Assembly (NCBI GenBank): GCA_002711415.1
Contig: PARI01000011.1
Location: forward strand, 55,218-119,217
Direction: 5' to 3'
Origin: Phycisphaerae bacterium
GTDB taxonomy: Bacteria; Planctomycetota; Phycisphaerae; Phycisphaerales; SM1A02
DNA: 64,000 nt
The position numbers and the translations under genes are program-made. The notes under the pieces were generated by a model, which was given only the letters and a program-made list of their open reading frames with translations, was not told the DNA's origin and did not search any database. Within the stretch, counting starts at the first letter, position 1. Each line of letters begins with the position of its first letter. This document shows, one piece after another, positions 17,149 through 29,325 of this stretch.

Positions 17149-18456
17149 TCAGTGCATCGAGACGGGACCCTGGGAAGGATCCGGAATCGCAGCATCTGAA
17201 AGGGCGACGGGATGCCGTGGTACCTCCAGGCCATCGTCAACCGGGTTGAACCGGCTGCCGATCATGGGGATCCTCCGGTTCGGATCTTCCTGCTTCGGCA
17301 TCAGCGGCTGGAGAATATAGACCAGGATGATGCAGCCGATGGATCCAGCCCACATCCAAGGAGTCCAGCCGAGGAAGACGAACACGCTTGTCACGAGCAC
17401 CACGAGCAGGGCCGTGGGAATCATGCCTTCCCAGGCCAGCTTCATCAGCTGGTCGAACCTGAACCGTGGAAGCGTCCACCTGAGCACCATCGCAAAGGCA
17501 ACGAGGAACACGACCTTGCCCGCGAAGACCGCGAACTGGAGCAGGACCATCAAAAGGCCGCCCTGAACCGGAAGATCGCCTCCCCAGGGCAGGGGGTTGA
17601 TCGACCAGCCACCCAGGAACAACAGCGTGAAGAAGGCCGCACCCGTGATCATGTGGAAGTACTCGGCAAGGAAGAACAGGGCGAACTTCATCGAGGAGTA
17701 CTCGGTGTGGTATCCGCCGATCAGCTCGCTCTCGGCCTCGGCCATGTCGAACGGCGCCCTGTTGCTCTCGGCAAGCATGCAGATGTAGAACAGAAGCGCC
17801 GCCAACGGTTGCTGGAGGATGTACCAGGTGCCGTCGAGCTGGCCTTGGATCATCCGGCCCGGGTCGAGCGTTCCGGCCAGGAGGATCACGGCCAGCAGCG
17901 CCAGGCCCATGGGTATCTCGTACGAGATCATCTGTGCACTGGCGCGAAGGCCGCCCAGGAATGAGAACTTGCTGTTGCTGGCCCATCCACCGAGGACCAC
18001 GCCATAGACACCAAGTGAGGCGACCGCGATCAGGTAGATCAGCCCGATGTTGACCTTCGCTCCGACGATCTGGACCGTCATGCCATCAAGACCGAGCGTG
18101 GTCGCCAGACCAAAGGGAAGCGTGGAGAGGTCAAGGGTCCCGGCGAACGGGATCACGACGAATCCGAGCATCGCGGTGGCGGTGATGACCGCTGGCGCGA
18201 GGAAGAAGAGTGCTCGATCGATGCCCTCGGGGTTGTAGTCCTCCTTGAGCATGAACTTGAGGCCGTCGGCGATCGGCTGGAGCAGGCCCTTGGGACCGAC
18301 CCGGTTAGGCCCGATCCGGTCCTGCATCCAGGAACTGAGCTTCCGCTCCAGGAGAATCAGGTAGGCACAGCCACCCAGGATCATGTGAACCAACATGAAA
18401 ATCACCGCCAGGGAGGTGATCAGCTGAACGGTTTCGGGTGTCAGTTCAAAGGACAT
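17149..18456 (-). CDS. nuoH: NADH-quinone oxidoreductase subunit H (NuoH)
   Basis: Membrane subunit of complex I at the quinone-binding site. The 435-aa protein has eight or so hydrophobic helices and the NuoH signatures E-R-K-L-S-S-W-M-Q-D-R-I-G-P-N-R-V-G-P near residues 37-55 and a later A-E-S-N-R-A-P-F-D-M-A-E-A-E-S-E-L motif. It is about 100 residues longer than E. coli NuoH, partly because of a polar C-terminal tail (M-P-K-Q-E-D-P-N-R-R...). No other nuo gene is next to it in the window, which is unusual because nuo genes normally form one operon. Confidence 0.94.
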   Translation of the reverse strand: MSFELTPETVQLITSLAVIFMLVHMILGGCAYLILLERKLSSWMQDRIGPNRVGPKGLLQPIADGLKFMLKEDYNPEGIDRALFFLAPAVITATAMLGFVVIPFAGTLDLSTLPFGLATTLGLDGMTVQIVGAKVNIGLIYLIAVASLGVYGVVLGGWASNSKFSFLGGLRASAQMISYEIPMGLALLAVILLAGTLDPGRMIQGQLDGTWYILQQPLAALLFYICMLAESNRAPFDMAEAESELIGGYHTEYSSMKFALFFLAEYFHMITGAAFFTLLFLGGWSINPLPWGGDLPVQGGLLMVLLQFAVFAGKVVFLVAFAMVLRWTLPRFRFDQLMKLAWEGMIPTALLVVLVTSVFVFLGWTPWMWAGSIGCIILVYILQPLMPKQEDPNRRIPMIGSRFNPVDDGLEVPRHPVALSDAAIPDPSQGPVSMH

Positions 18457-18527
18457 CGGGCCAACAGTTTACCGATCAATGAAGGGGCGTGGGTACCGGA
18501 AGGACATCCAGTGGACGAGTGATCCGG

Positions 18528-22103
<3,576 letters not shown>

Positions 22104-22144
22104 ATCTGTTCAATCAAGCGCGCATTTGTGGAAGTGTACCTAAC

Positions 22145-23029
22145 GTGGCTGTCCCGCTCAATGCTCAGGAGGGTTCAGGTGGGACATTCATCCGATCAAT
22201 TGACAGCCCGGGCTCGACCAACGACCGTAGGGGCGTGCTGCTCGCCCTCCTGATCCTCGGCCTGCTGACCAGCTGGGTCCTCCTGATGCTCCTGTTCCAG
22301 TACAGGCTTCTGCCATGGCTGGGCAGGCGACTCAACGACGGTGATCCGGTCTCTGGACTGATGAAATGCCTGGCCTGGTGGGTCACCAGGGTGATCCACA
22401 GGACCACCTACATCGACTGGGACCGGATCCCGGCCGCGATCGACCCAGACGGGCGACCCGGCAGAGGCTTGATCATCGCCGCCAACCACACCGCCGGGAT
22501 CGATCCCCTCCTGGTCCAGGTCGGGATCGACAGGCACATCCGCTGGATGATGTGGGACAAGATGATGGTCCCCCAGCTGGACGCCCTCTGGAGGAGGGAG
22601 CGGATCATCCCGATCTCGATGGACCAACGGGATTCCACGAGCATCAGGGAGGCGATCAGGCACCTCAAGGCCGGGGGCACCATCGGGATCTTTCCCGAAG
22701 GGGCCATCGAGCGACCCGGCCGGCAGCTTCGGCCGTTCCACCCCGGTGTCGGCCTGCTTGCCAGGATGTCGGGTGTGCCCGTGGTGGCCGTCTGGATCAG
22801 CGGCACGCCCTACAAGGAGACCGCCTACGGATCGCTTCTGTCACCGAGCCATTCACGACTGCAGGCGATGGGCCCCTTCGAGTACGGGAAGAAGCAGTCA
22901 CCCGAGGAGATCTCCGAGCACCTGCGTCAACAGGTCGCCCAGGCCAGTGGATGGCCCCTGAACGACGAACAGATCATCGAGCATGAAACACCACCGACGG
23001 TCGGACCATTCGGACACCACCTGGCGTGA
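22145..23029 (+). CDS. plsC: 1-acyl-sn-glycerol-3-phosphate acyltransferase (PlsC-like)
   Basis: Membrane acyltransferase of phospholipid synthesis. The 294-aa protein has one N-terminal membrane helix (L-L-A-L-L-I-L-G-L-L), the H-x4-D catalytic motif in N-H-T-A-G-I-D, the glycerophosphate-binding F-P-E-G motif, and V-P-V-V-A-V-W. Start GTG 22145 has GGAAG about 10 nt upstream; a GTG at 22235 just before the helix is the alternative. It leads a plus-strand run with ruvA, manC and ruvX. Confidence 0.85.
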   Translation: MAVPLNAQEGSGGTFIRSIDSPGSTNDRRGVLLALLILGLLTSWVLLMLLFQYRLLPWLGRRLNDGDPVSGLMKCLAWWVTRVIHRTTYIDWDRIPAAIDPDGRPGRGLIIAANHTAGIDPLLVQVGIDRHIRWMMWDKMMVPQLDALWRRERIIPISMDQRDSTSIREAIRHLKAGGTIGIFPEGAIERPGRQLRPFHPGVGLLARMSGVPVVAVWISGTPYKETAYGSLLSPSHSRLQAMGPFEYGKKQSPEEISEHLRQQVAQASGWPLNDEQIIEHETPPTVGPFGHHLA

Positions 23030-23049
23030 TGGAACGGTAGGATGAGATC

Positions 23050-23673
23050 ATGATCAGCAGGATCGAAGGCGAACTCGAATCGATCGAACAGGGTCGAGCG
23101 ACCCTCAGGTGCGGACACCTGTCCCACGAGATCCTTGTGACCGCCTCCGACAGCGAGAGGCTGGCCGAACAGGTCGGGCAGACCATCTCGTTCCACACCC
23201 TGGAGTACCTGGAGGCACAGGGCCAGGGCACTTCGTTCGTGCCAAGGCTGCTTGGGTTCTCATCCTCCAAGGATCGAGAGTTCTTCGAGTTGTTCACGAC
23301 CGTCAAGGGGATCGGGAACAGGAAGGCCCTTCGATCCCTCCAGCTGCCGCTGGGCCGGATCGCCTCGGCGATCGCCGCAGGCGATACGGCGCTGCTGACG
23401 AGCCTTCCCGAGATCGGTCGTCGCACGGCCGAGACGATCATCGTCGATCTCAAGGACAGGATCGACGAGTTCATCCTCGAACCGGGCCAGGTCGACGAAC
23501 CGGTCGGACCCGCCGCTGAAATCAAGGCCGAGTCGATCGCCGTGCTCGTCCAACTGGGTGAATCACGGACCGATGCCCGTGAACTCGTCGAGCGGGCGAT
23601 GGCCGCCGATCCGGAGCTGGAGACTGCAGAGGATGTCGTCACCGCTGCGTACAGGATCAAGCAGCTTGCATGA
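23050..23673 (+). CDS. ruvA: Holliday junction branch-migration protein RuvA
   Basis: Binds Holliday junctions and loads RuvB. The 207-aa protein has the N-terminal OB fold (M-I-S-R-I-E-G-E-L), tandem helix-hairpin-helix segments (T-V-K-G-I-G-N-R-K-A-L and L-P-E-I-G-R-R-T-A-E), an acidic linker and the C-terminal RuvB-binding UBA-like domain. It starts 20 bases after plsC. ruvB and ruvC are not in the window. Confidence 0.93.
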   Translation: MISRIEGELESIEQGRATLRCGHLSHEILVTASDSERLAEQVGQTISFHTLEYLEAQGQGTSFVPRLLGFSSSKDREFFELFTTVKGIGNRKALRSLQLPLGRIASAIAAGDTALLTSLPEIGRRTAETIIVDLKDRIDEFILEPGQVDEPVGPAAEIKAESIAVLVQLGESRTDARELVERAMAADPELETAEDVVTAAYRIKQLA

Positions 23674-23713
23674 GACTCCCGGATGCCAGGACACAAAGGG
23701 GGACCGGATCCCG

Positions 23714-24793
23714 ATGCGATACTCAGTGATCATGGCAGGTGGTTCCGGCACGAGGCTCTGGCCCATGAGCAGGCAGGACCGTCCGAAGCAGCTGCTTGAA
23801 CTGTTCGACGGACAGTCGATGCTTGGACTGGCCGCGGCACGCATCGATGGCGTGATCCCTACCGGGAACCAGTTCATCTGTGGTTCGTCCCGCTGCAAGG
23901 AACAGGTGCTCAAGGCGATCCCCTCCGCCAGCGAGGATCGATTCCTTGGCGAGCCGATGGCCATGGACACGCTCAATGCCGTCGGCCTGTCCGCGGCCGT
24001 GCTGTCTCGACAGGATCCGGACGCTGTCTTCTGCATGCTCAGCGCGGACCAGTTGATCAAGCCCGTCGATGAATTCACCCGGAGGATCCGGGACGGTTTC
24101 GCCCTCGTGGAGGAGGATCCGAACCGGATCGTCACGTTCTCCATAACACCGACACACCCATCAACCGGCTACGGCTACATCAAGGTCGGCGAGCCGGTTC
24201 CCGGACACGAGGCTGCGTACGAGGCGGCCAGCTTCAAGGAGAAGCCGGACATGGTCACGGCCGAGCTCTACCTGGCCGAGGGAACCTACGGCTGGAACAG
24301 CGGCATCTTCATCTTCCACGCCGGAACCGTGATGAACGCACTGGCGAGGCTGCAACCGGACACGGCCGAGGGTCTCCAGAAGATCGCCGCCGCATGGTCG
24401 AGCCAGTATCGGCAGGACGTGCTCGACGAGGTCTACCCGACGCTCCACAGGACCAGCGTCGACTTCGGGCTGATCGAGCCGGCGATCGAGGACGAGCATC
24501 TCCGTGTCTGCGTACTGCCCATGGATGTCGAGTGGGTCGACATGGGCAGCTGGCACAGCTTCATCCAGATGATGGCGTCGGACGAACAAGGTAATCGAAC
24601 GTCGTCGGAGTCCGTGTTCCTTGATTCGACCGGGATCTCGGTGATCAGCGAGGATCCGTCCCACCTCGTTGCCGTGCTGGGCTGCCATGACCTGGTGGTC
24701 GTCAGGACGCCCGACGTGACGCTGATCTGCGACGCCGGATCGTCCGAGCAGGTCAAGGAACTTGCACGCAGGGTTCCGGCACGGTTCCAATAG
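23714..24793 (+). CDS. manC: Mannose-1-phosphate guanylyltransferase
   Basis: Makes GDP-mannose for cell-surface glycans. The 359-aa protein has the nucleotidyltransferase motif G-G-S-G-T-R-L-W-P-M-S-R at residues 9-20, F-K-E-K-P-D, W-N-S-G-I-F, and a C-terminal beta-helix region. It lacks the isomerase domain of bifunctional enzymes. ATG 23714 is fixed by the conserved start M-R-Y-S-V-I-M-A-G-G. It is inserted between ruvA and ruvX on the same strand. The product could feed the glycan cluster at 54.8-60.7 kb, which is inference. Confidence 0.92.
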   Translation: MRYSVIMAGGSGTRLWPMSRQDRPKQLLELFDGQSMLGLAAARIDGVIPTGNQFICGSSRCKEQVLKAIPSASEDRFLGEPMAMDTLNAVGLSAAVLSRQDPDAVFCMLSADQLIKPVDEFTRRIRDGFALVEEDPNRIVTFSITPTHPSTGYGYIKVGEPVPGHEAAYEAASFKEKPDMVTAELYLAEGTYGWNSGIFIFHAGTVMNALARLQPDTAEGLQKIAAAWSSQYRQDVLDEVYPTLHRTSVDFGLIEPAIEDEHLRVCVLPMDVEWVDMGSWHSFIQMMASDEQGNRTSSESVFLDSTGISVISEDPSHLVAVLGCHDLVVVRTPDVTLICDAGSSEQVKELARRVPARFQ

Positions 24794-24797
24794 TCAC

Positions 24798-25205
24798 ATG
24801 AAGTACCTCGCAATCGACCTTGGAGCACGGCGAACGGGCCTTGCGATCGGCGACGACCTGACGGGCGTCGTCACTCCGCTCAAGGTGATCCATGCAGCCA
24901 GCGAGTCGATGGTGCTCGACTCGATCCTCGATCAGATCGATTCACAGGCCCCCACGGCGATCGTGATCGGGCTGCCGCTGAACATGGACGGGACCGAGTC
25001 ATCCGGCTCGGCCGGGGCCCGGCGATTCGGCGAGAAGCTGTCTGAAGCGTGTGGCCTGCAGGTTCATTTCCAGGACGAAAGGCTGACAAGCTTCGCGGCG
25101 GAGCAGCAGCTTGCCGGAAGCGGTCTCACGCACGATCAGAAGAAGAACCTCCGCGACGCGCTCGCGGCGGCGGCGATACTCGAGGATTTCCTGGGTCAGT
25201 CCTGA
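24798..25205 (+). CDS. ruvX: Putative pre-16S rRNA nuclease RuvX/YqgF
   Basis: RNase H-like nuclease of the YqgF family, linked to 16S rRNA 5'-end maturation and formerly called a Holliday junction resolvase. The 135-aa protein shows the three acidic motifs: A-I-D-L-G-A-R-R-T-G at the N-terminus, G-L-P-L-N-M-D-G-T-E, and D-E-R-L-T-S followed by the C-terminal A-A-A-A-I-L. ATG 24798 lies 4 bases after the manC stop. Its 3' end overlaps the end of pgl by 10 bases. Confidence 0.92.
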   Translation: MKYLAIDLGARRTGLAIGDDLTGVVTPLKVIHAASESMVLDSILDQIDSQAPTAIVIGLPLNMDGTESSGSAGARRFGEKLSEACGLQVHFQDERLTSFAAEQQLAGSGLTHDQKKNLRDALAAAAILEDFLGQS

Positions 25206-26011
25206 TCGTGCCCGCATGCTGCGGCATCGAGGTACCAGCGAAGGACACCACCAATTGGCTTGATGCCCTTGATGGGAATCTGCTCGTAGGAGTCGCCCCC
25301 GGTCGCGACGCGGTTGATCATCTCCGCCTTGTTCGAGCCGAGCACCAGCGGCGCGATGAATCGCGATGCGTTCAGAAGCGGATAGGTCATGGTCACCCGG
25401 TCCGGAGGGGTCACGGTCGGCCCCTGGCAGATGCCGACGAAGTGATCGTGTTCATGAAGGACGGAGGTCTCGGGAAACAGGCTTGCGGTGTGGCCATTGT
25501 CACCCATGCCCAGCAGCACGAAGTCAAGCCGGTCCTGCCCCTTCTCCCGCCAGCCGAGCACGTCACGCAACGCCTTCTCGTACGCCTGAGGCGCATCATC
25601 GTCCACGGCATGGATCGGGTGGACCTGCTCGGGCGGGATGTCCGCATGCTCCACGATGATCTCGTTGATGTGCTTGAAGTTGCTGACATCGTCATCGAAC
25701 GGCACGCGACGCTCGTCGACCATCCAGAGGTGCGTCCGCCTCCATGGCAGGTTGCGGAAGTTGGGGTCGTACATCAACCTCCTGTAGAAGGGCATCGGGG
25801 TGTTGCCGCCGGAGAGCGCGATGTGGAAGTCGCCGAACAGGCGGACACAGGTCAACGCGTGCTCGACCAGATCGGATCCGAGCTGATCCATGACGGCCTC
25901 GGCATTCTGGAAGGCGATGACCTCGCCGGGAAGCGAGGGCGTGTCAGACAGGACCTCGCCCTGCGGCTCCTTCAACTCGAAGTCGCTCCTGTCGTCGGAA
26001 GAATCGCTCAT
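25196..26011 (-). CDS. pgl: 6-phosphogluconolactonase
   Basis: Hydrolyses 6-phosphogluconolactone, the second step of the oxidative pentose phosphate pathway. The 271-aa protein (SugarP isomerase fold) has L-S-G-G-N-T-P-M near residue 70, D-E-R-R-V-P, and G-M-G-D-N-G-H-T-A-S-L-F-P. ATG 26011 leaves a short acidic N-terminal extension before the domain; ATG 26020 is possible and neither has a clear Shine-Dalgarno. It follows zwf by 53 bases on the same strand, so the two successive enzymes are co-transcribed. Confidence 0.93.
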   Translation of the reverse strand: MSDSSDDRSDFELKEPQGEVLSDTPSLPGEVIAFQNAEAVMDQLGSDLVEHALTCVRLFGDFHIALSGGNTPMPFYRRLMYDPNFRNLPWRRTHLWMVDERRVPFDDDVSNFKHINEIIVEHADIPPEQVHPIHAVDDDAPQAYEKALRDVLGWREKGQDRLDFVLLGMGDNGHTASLFPETSVLHEHDHFVGICQGPTVTPPDRVTMTYPLLNASRFIAPLVLGSNKAEMINRVATGGDSYEQIPIKGIKPIGGVLRWYLDAAACGHDQD

Positions 26012-26064
26012 GGGGACCATGATGGCACAAATGGTGGCGATCAACCAGCACCAGCCCACCGGGA

Positions 26065-27591
26065 TCAATCGTTGTGCCACTGCCTGCCATGTCGAGCAAG
26101 CAGTTGATCCGCCGTGGCCGGCCCCCAGCTGCCGGGGGCGTAGTTGGCGTGGATGTCACGCCTGATCGAATCAGACGCAGGACCGATGAACGGCATGACG
26201 GCGTTCCAGGCACCCTCGATCTCGGATCGATCCTTGAAGAGCGTCTGGTCGCCTCGCATCGCATCGACGATCAGCGGACCATACGCCTCGACGACAGGCA
26301 GGTGGAACTGTTCGCTGAAGTCGGCGAGCATCTCGATCGATTCGATGACGACACCGCTGCCTGGCTTCTTGGCCTCGAAACGGAGACTCACTCGCTCGCT
26401 CGGCGCGATCTCGAAGACGATCCTGTTGGCAGGCCTCGGCGACTTGCCCTCAAGACCCGGGACCAGCTTGAAGAGGTTGGCCGCCGGAGGCTTGAACTGG
26501 ACCACGATCTCGGTCCGCTTGGCGGCCAGCATCTTTCCGGTCCTGATGTAGAACGGTGTGCCAGCCCATCGCCAGTTGTCGAAGTGCAGCGCGAGGGCGG
26601 CATAGGTCTCGGTGGTCGAGCCGGGTGCGACGCCTTTGGACTCGTGATAGGCGGGTGAACCGTCGCTCGAACCGTACTGGCCCAGCGCCGCGAACTCACC
26701 GATCCGGTCCGGAGCCGGTATCTCGATGGCATCGATGATCTTCGCCTTCTCCTGGCGGATGTACTCCGGTGTGTAGTCTGTCGGGGGCTCCATGGCGACG
26801 AAGGCGAGGATCTGCATCAGGTGCGACTGGAGCATGTCCCTGATCGCACCGGTCTGGTCGTAGAAGCTGGTCCGATCCCGGACCCCGAGCGTCTCGGCCG
26901 CGGTGATCTGGACGTGATCGATGTACTGCTGGTTCCACAGCGGCTCGAAGACCGTGTTGGCGAACCTGAACACGAGGAGGCTCTGGACGACATCCTTCCC
27001 GAGGTAATGGTCGATCCGGTAGATCGATTCCTCCTCGAAGGTGCGGCCGAGCGCGCGGTTCAACTCGACGGCGCTGGGAGCATCATGGCCAAACGGCTTC
27101 TCGACGATGACCCGCTGCCAGCTTCGAGCCCCGGGGTCGATGCTGCACCACCGCTTGCCCTCGGTGACCAGCCCGGCATCGGCTATCTGCCGGATGATCG
27201 GCTCATACAGGTTCGCCGCAACCGAGAGGAAGAACAGGATGTTGCCCCGACATCCATGCTGTCCCGACAGCTGATCGATCCTCGAACGCAACTGCTGGTA
27301 GAACCCCGCGTCGGTGGCATCACCGGCCTGGTAGTGGATCCGGTCGGCCAGGTTTCTCCACGTGGACTCGTTGAAGTCCGCGACCGATGCGCGGACGTCG
27401 GGTTCGATCTTGTCGCGGAACTGCTCGTCACTCATCCCGGTCCTGGAGACGCCGAGGATGCACGTGTCGGGAGAGAGTCCACCGTCCCTGGCCATTTCAT
27501 ACATCGATGGGATCAGCTTGCGCGACGTGAGATCGCCGCTTGCACCGAAGATCACCATGACACAGGGATCGCCTTGAACCATCGATGGCAT
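26065..27591 (-). CDS. zwf: Glucose-6-phosphate 1-dehydrogenase
   Basis: First enzyme of the oxidative pentose phosphate pathway, making NADPH. The 508-aa protein has the dinucleotide motif [10 protein letters not shown] near residue 16 and the active-site motif R-I-D-H-Y-L-G-K-D (normally followed by E), then the typical [14 protein letters not shown] 27591 is used; a TTG at 27618 in frame is less likely. It lies upstream of pgl and 57 bases downstream of xerD. Confidence 0.95.
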   Translation of the reverse strand: MPSMVQGDPCVMVIFGASGDLTSRKLIPSMYEMARDGGLSPDTCILGVSRTGMSDEQFRDKIEPDVRASVADFNESTWRNLADRIHYQAGDATDAGFYQQLRSRIDQLSGQHGCRGNILFFLSVAANLYEPIIRQIADAGLVTEGKRWCSIDPGARSWQRVIVEKPFGHDAPSAVELNRALGRTFEEESIYRIDHYLGKDVVQSLLVFRFANTVFEPLWNQQYIDHVQITAAETLGVRDRTSFYDQTGAIRDMLQSHLMQILAFVAMEPPTDYTPEYIRQEKAKIIDAIEIPAPDRIGEFAALGQYGSSDGSPAYHESKGVAPGSTTETYAALALHFDNWRWAGTPFYIRTGKMLAAKRTEIVVQFKPPAANLFKLVPGLEGKSPRPANRIVFEIAPSERVSLRFEAKKPGSGVVIESIEMLADFSEQFHLPVVEAYGPLIVDAMRGDQTLFKDRSEIEGAWNAVMPFIGPASDSIRRDIHANYAPGSWGPATADQLLARHGRQWHND

Positions 27592-27648
27592 CTTCACGAG
27601 AGCATGTCCGGCTGTCAAAGATCGTGGGCACCGGCATGTCGGACCCGG

Positions 27649-28566
27649 TCAGGGCCGCGGGTGGTGGGTCTTGACGACCTCGCGAAGCTGAGATCGGTCC
27701 ACGTGGGTATAGACCTGCGTGGTCCCGATGTCGGCGTGGCCGAGCAGTTCCTGGACCACGCGGAGATCGGCACCGCCGGTGACCAGGTGCGTGGCGAAGC
27801 TGTGCCGCAGCATGTGCGGATGAACATCCTTCATGCCGACGATCGCTGCGTACTTCCTCACGATCTGCCAGACGGCGACCCGTTCAAGAGGCTTGCCGGT
27901 GAACGACAGGAGCAGGCGGTGGTCATCTCTTCCGTCATTGAACCGCATGAGCCTGGGACGCAGGTCCTGCAGGTATCGAGAGGTCCATTCCTGCGCGGGA
28001 GTCCCGATTGGAACAAGCCGCTGCTTCTGCCCCTTGCCAGTCACCGTGACCAGGCCGAGATCATCGTGGTACTCGTTCAGCCGGATCGCACCGACCTCGG
28101 AGGCGCGGAGTCCCGCGGCATACATCAACTCCAGCATGGCCCGGTCCCGGATCCACATCTGCCCATGCTCCGACGACGGGGCCTCGAGCAGTAGTTTCAT
28201 CTGTTTCGGTGAGAGTACGCCGGGCAGCTTCCTCCAGCGTGTCGGTCGTTCCAGGAGACGTGCCGGGTCAGCCGGCAGACGCCTGTTGGCATGCAGGAAG
28301 CGGTAGAGCACCCTGATGGTGGCCAGGTGCCTCGCGATCGAGGTCGGTTGCAGTGATTTCTCGCGATGCAGACGCCTCAGGTGATCGGCCAGGTCGGCCG
28401 GGCCTGCGTCCATGATGCCGCCGACGCCATTTGCATGCAGATCCTGCTCCAGGTCCTTGATGTCCCGCTGGTATGCCTCCACCGTCGCAGCGGAGAGGCC
28501 GGCCTCGACGCGGATGTACGCGATGAAGTCACGTACCGGTTGGACGGAACTTGATGGGCTCTGCAT
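27649..28566 (-). CDS. xerD: Tyrosine recombinase XerC/XerD
   Basis: Site-specific recombinase of the Xer family, which resolves chromosome dimers at dif. The 305-aa protein has an N-terminal SAM-like core-binding domain (residues about 10-95) and a catalytic domain with Arg in G-L-R-A-S-E, Lys in T-G-K-G-Q-K, H-P-H-M-L-R-H-S, L-G-H-A-D-I, and the Tyr nucleophile in T-T-Q-V-Y-T-H. Length and motifs fit housekeeping Xer rather than a phage integrase. ATG 28566 lies inside the end of the Cys-rich gene, a 38-base overlap that suggests coupling. Confidence 0.9.
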   Translation of the reverse strand: MQSPSSSVQPVRDFIAYIRVEAGLSAATVEAYQRDIKDLEQDLHANGVGGIMDAGPADLADHLRRLHREKSLQPTSIARHLATIRVLYRFLHANRRLPADPARLLERPTRWRKLPGVLSPKQMKLLLEAPSSEHGQMWIRDRAMLELMYAAGLRASEVGAIRLNEYHDDLGLVTVTGKGQKQRLVPIGTPAQEWTSRYLQDLRPRLMRFNDGRDDHRLLLSFTGKPLERVAVWQIVRKYAAIVGMKDVHPHMLRHSFATHLVTGGADLRVVQELLGHADIGTTQVYTHVDRSQLREVVKTHHPRP

Positions 28567-28867
28567 GGTGCTTGATCGCGGTGAAATCCTGGTCAAGGGG
28601 GGTCGTGGTCCGACCGACGAGAATCGGATCGCCCTCCTGGCGTGTCTGGATCTCCCCAACGGCCCCGACCCGGATCATCGGAGTCTTGACGGCATCGAGC
28701 TCGAGGGTGATCTGGTGATACGTGCCGCAGCGAAGGAACTTGTCGCAGCAGACCTCGAACATCGACGCGATCCGACCGAGCTGGAACATGCAGGCACAGC
28801 GTGAATCACCACGGTCGATGTGCGGGCAGTGCCCGGCCTGTTCGTCACGAGGGCGTGTGCTGTCCAT
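28529..28867 (-). CDS. Small Cys-rich conserved-looking protein overlapping xerD
   Basis: A 112-aa protein of unknown function. The N-terminal half is rich in Cys and His: H-C-P-H-I-D, then C-A-C-M-F-Q-L-G-R, then F-E-V-C-C-D-K-F-L-R-C-G. That spacing could bind a metal or an Fe-S cluster. The second half is an ordinary mixed segment with L-E-L-D-A and D-P-I-L-V-G-R. ATG 28867 has GGAAGG upstream at good spacing; the longer frame lacks coding character. It overlaps xerD by 38 bases. Confidence 0.6.
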   Translation of the reverse strand: MDSTRPRDEQAGHCPHIDRGDSRCACMFQLGRIASMFEVCCDKFLRCGTYHQITLELDAVKTPMIRVGAVGEIQTRQEGDPILVGRTTTPLDQDFTAIKHHAEPIKFRPTGT

Positions 28868-29048
28868 CCGCGGCCTTCCATGGTGCGATGCCGGTTGAGT
28901 TATCGACGCCCCGGGGGTGGTGCCACCAGAAAACATCCCTTCGCCGGATGGACCGGCCTTGCGCACCTGGAGCCGGCAGTTCTTGCGCACCTGCGGGCTC
29001 TGAATGGTCATGAAGGGGCCGGGGCTTCTCCTGAAGGGGCGCCCGCTT

Positions 29049-29064
29049 CGGCACGGCACTTGCA
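29049..29064 (+). promoter_or_regulatory. Near-consensus sigma-54 promoter of the flagellar operon
   Basis: CGGCACG (29049-29055), four bases, then TTGCA (29060-29064), against the sigma-54 consensus TGGCACG-N4-TTGCA. Only the first base differs, and the invariant GG and GC are exactly 10 bases apart. Transcription would start near 29076, about 30 bases before the GTG of the 72-aa protein. Sigma-54 control of flagellar rod and hook genes is well known in other bacteria. Confidence 0.8.
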
Positions 29065-29106
29065 CCAGTACCTCCGAACACCGACACCAGGGCAAGGAGT
29101 GCCAGA

Positions 29107-29325
29107 GTGCGGAGCAGACTCCACAACATGGTTCTTGAGGCCGTCAGGGCCTCGAAGACAAGTACACGGAACGATGACGGGCTTCTCGAGGAGCTCGCCA
29201 GTGGCCAGTTGGGTCGACGAGTCGCCCGGATCGCCACGATCGCATCGGTGATGCACCGTCACCAGGCCGCCCTGGGTCAGCCCGAACACGACCTCCATGG
29301 TGAGGAACAGGAGATCCAGGCATGA
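29107..29325 (+). CDS. 72-aa first protein of the flagellar operon, function unknown
   Basis: A small, mostly helical protein (L-L-E-E-L-A-S-G-Q-L-G-R-R-V-A-R-I near its middle) ending in an acidic/Gln-rich tail. No family is recognised. It is well supported as a gene: AAGGAG lies 7 nt before the GTG start, a sigma-54 promoter lies just upstream, and its stop overlaps the flgF start as ATGA. Being first in a flgF-flgG-flgA-flgH operon, it probably serves flagellar assembly or its regulation. ATG 29128 is an alternative start without a Shine-Dalgarno. Confidence 0.65.
   Translation: MRSRLHNMVLEAVRASKTSTRNDDGLLEELASGQLGRRVARIATIASVMHRHQAALGQPEHDLHGEEQEIQA

Noticed and set aside
28845-29129. 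Minus-strand frame with a signal-peptide-like start
   Set aside because: It covers the sigma-54 promoter, lacks a Shine-Dalgarno and has Pro/Ala/Arg-biased, unconserved-looking sequence.
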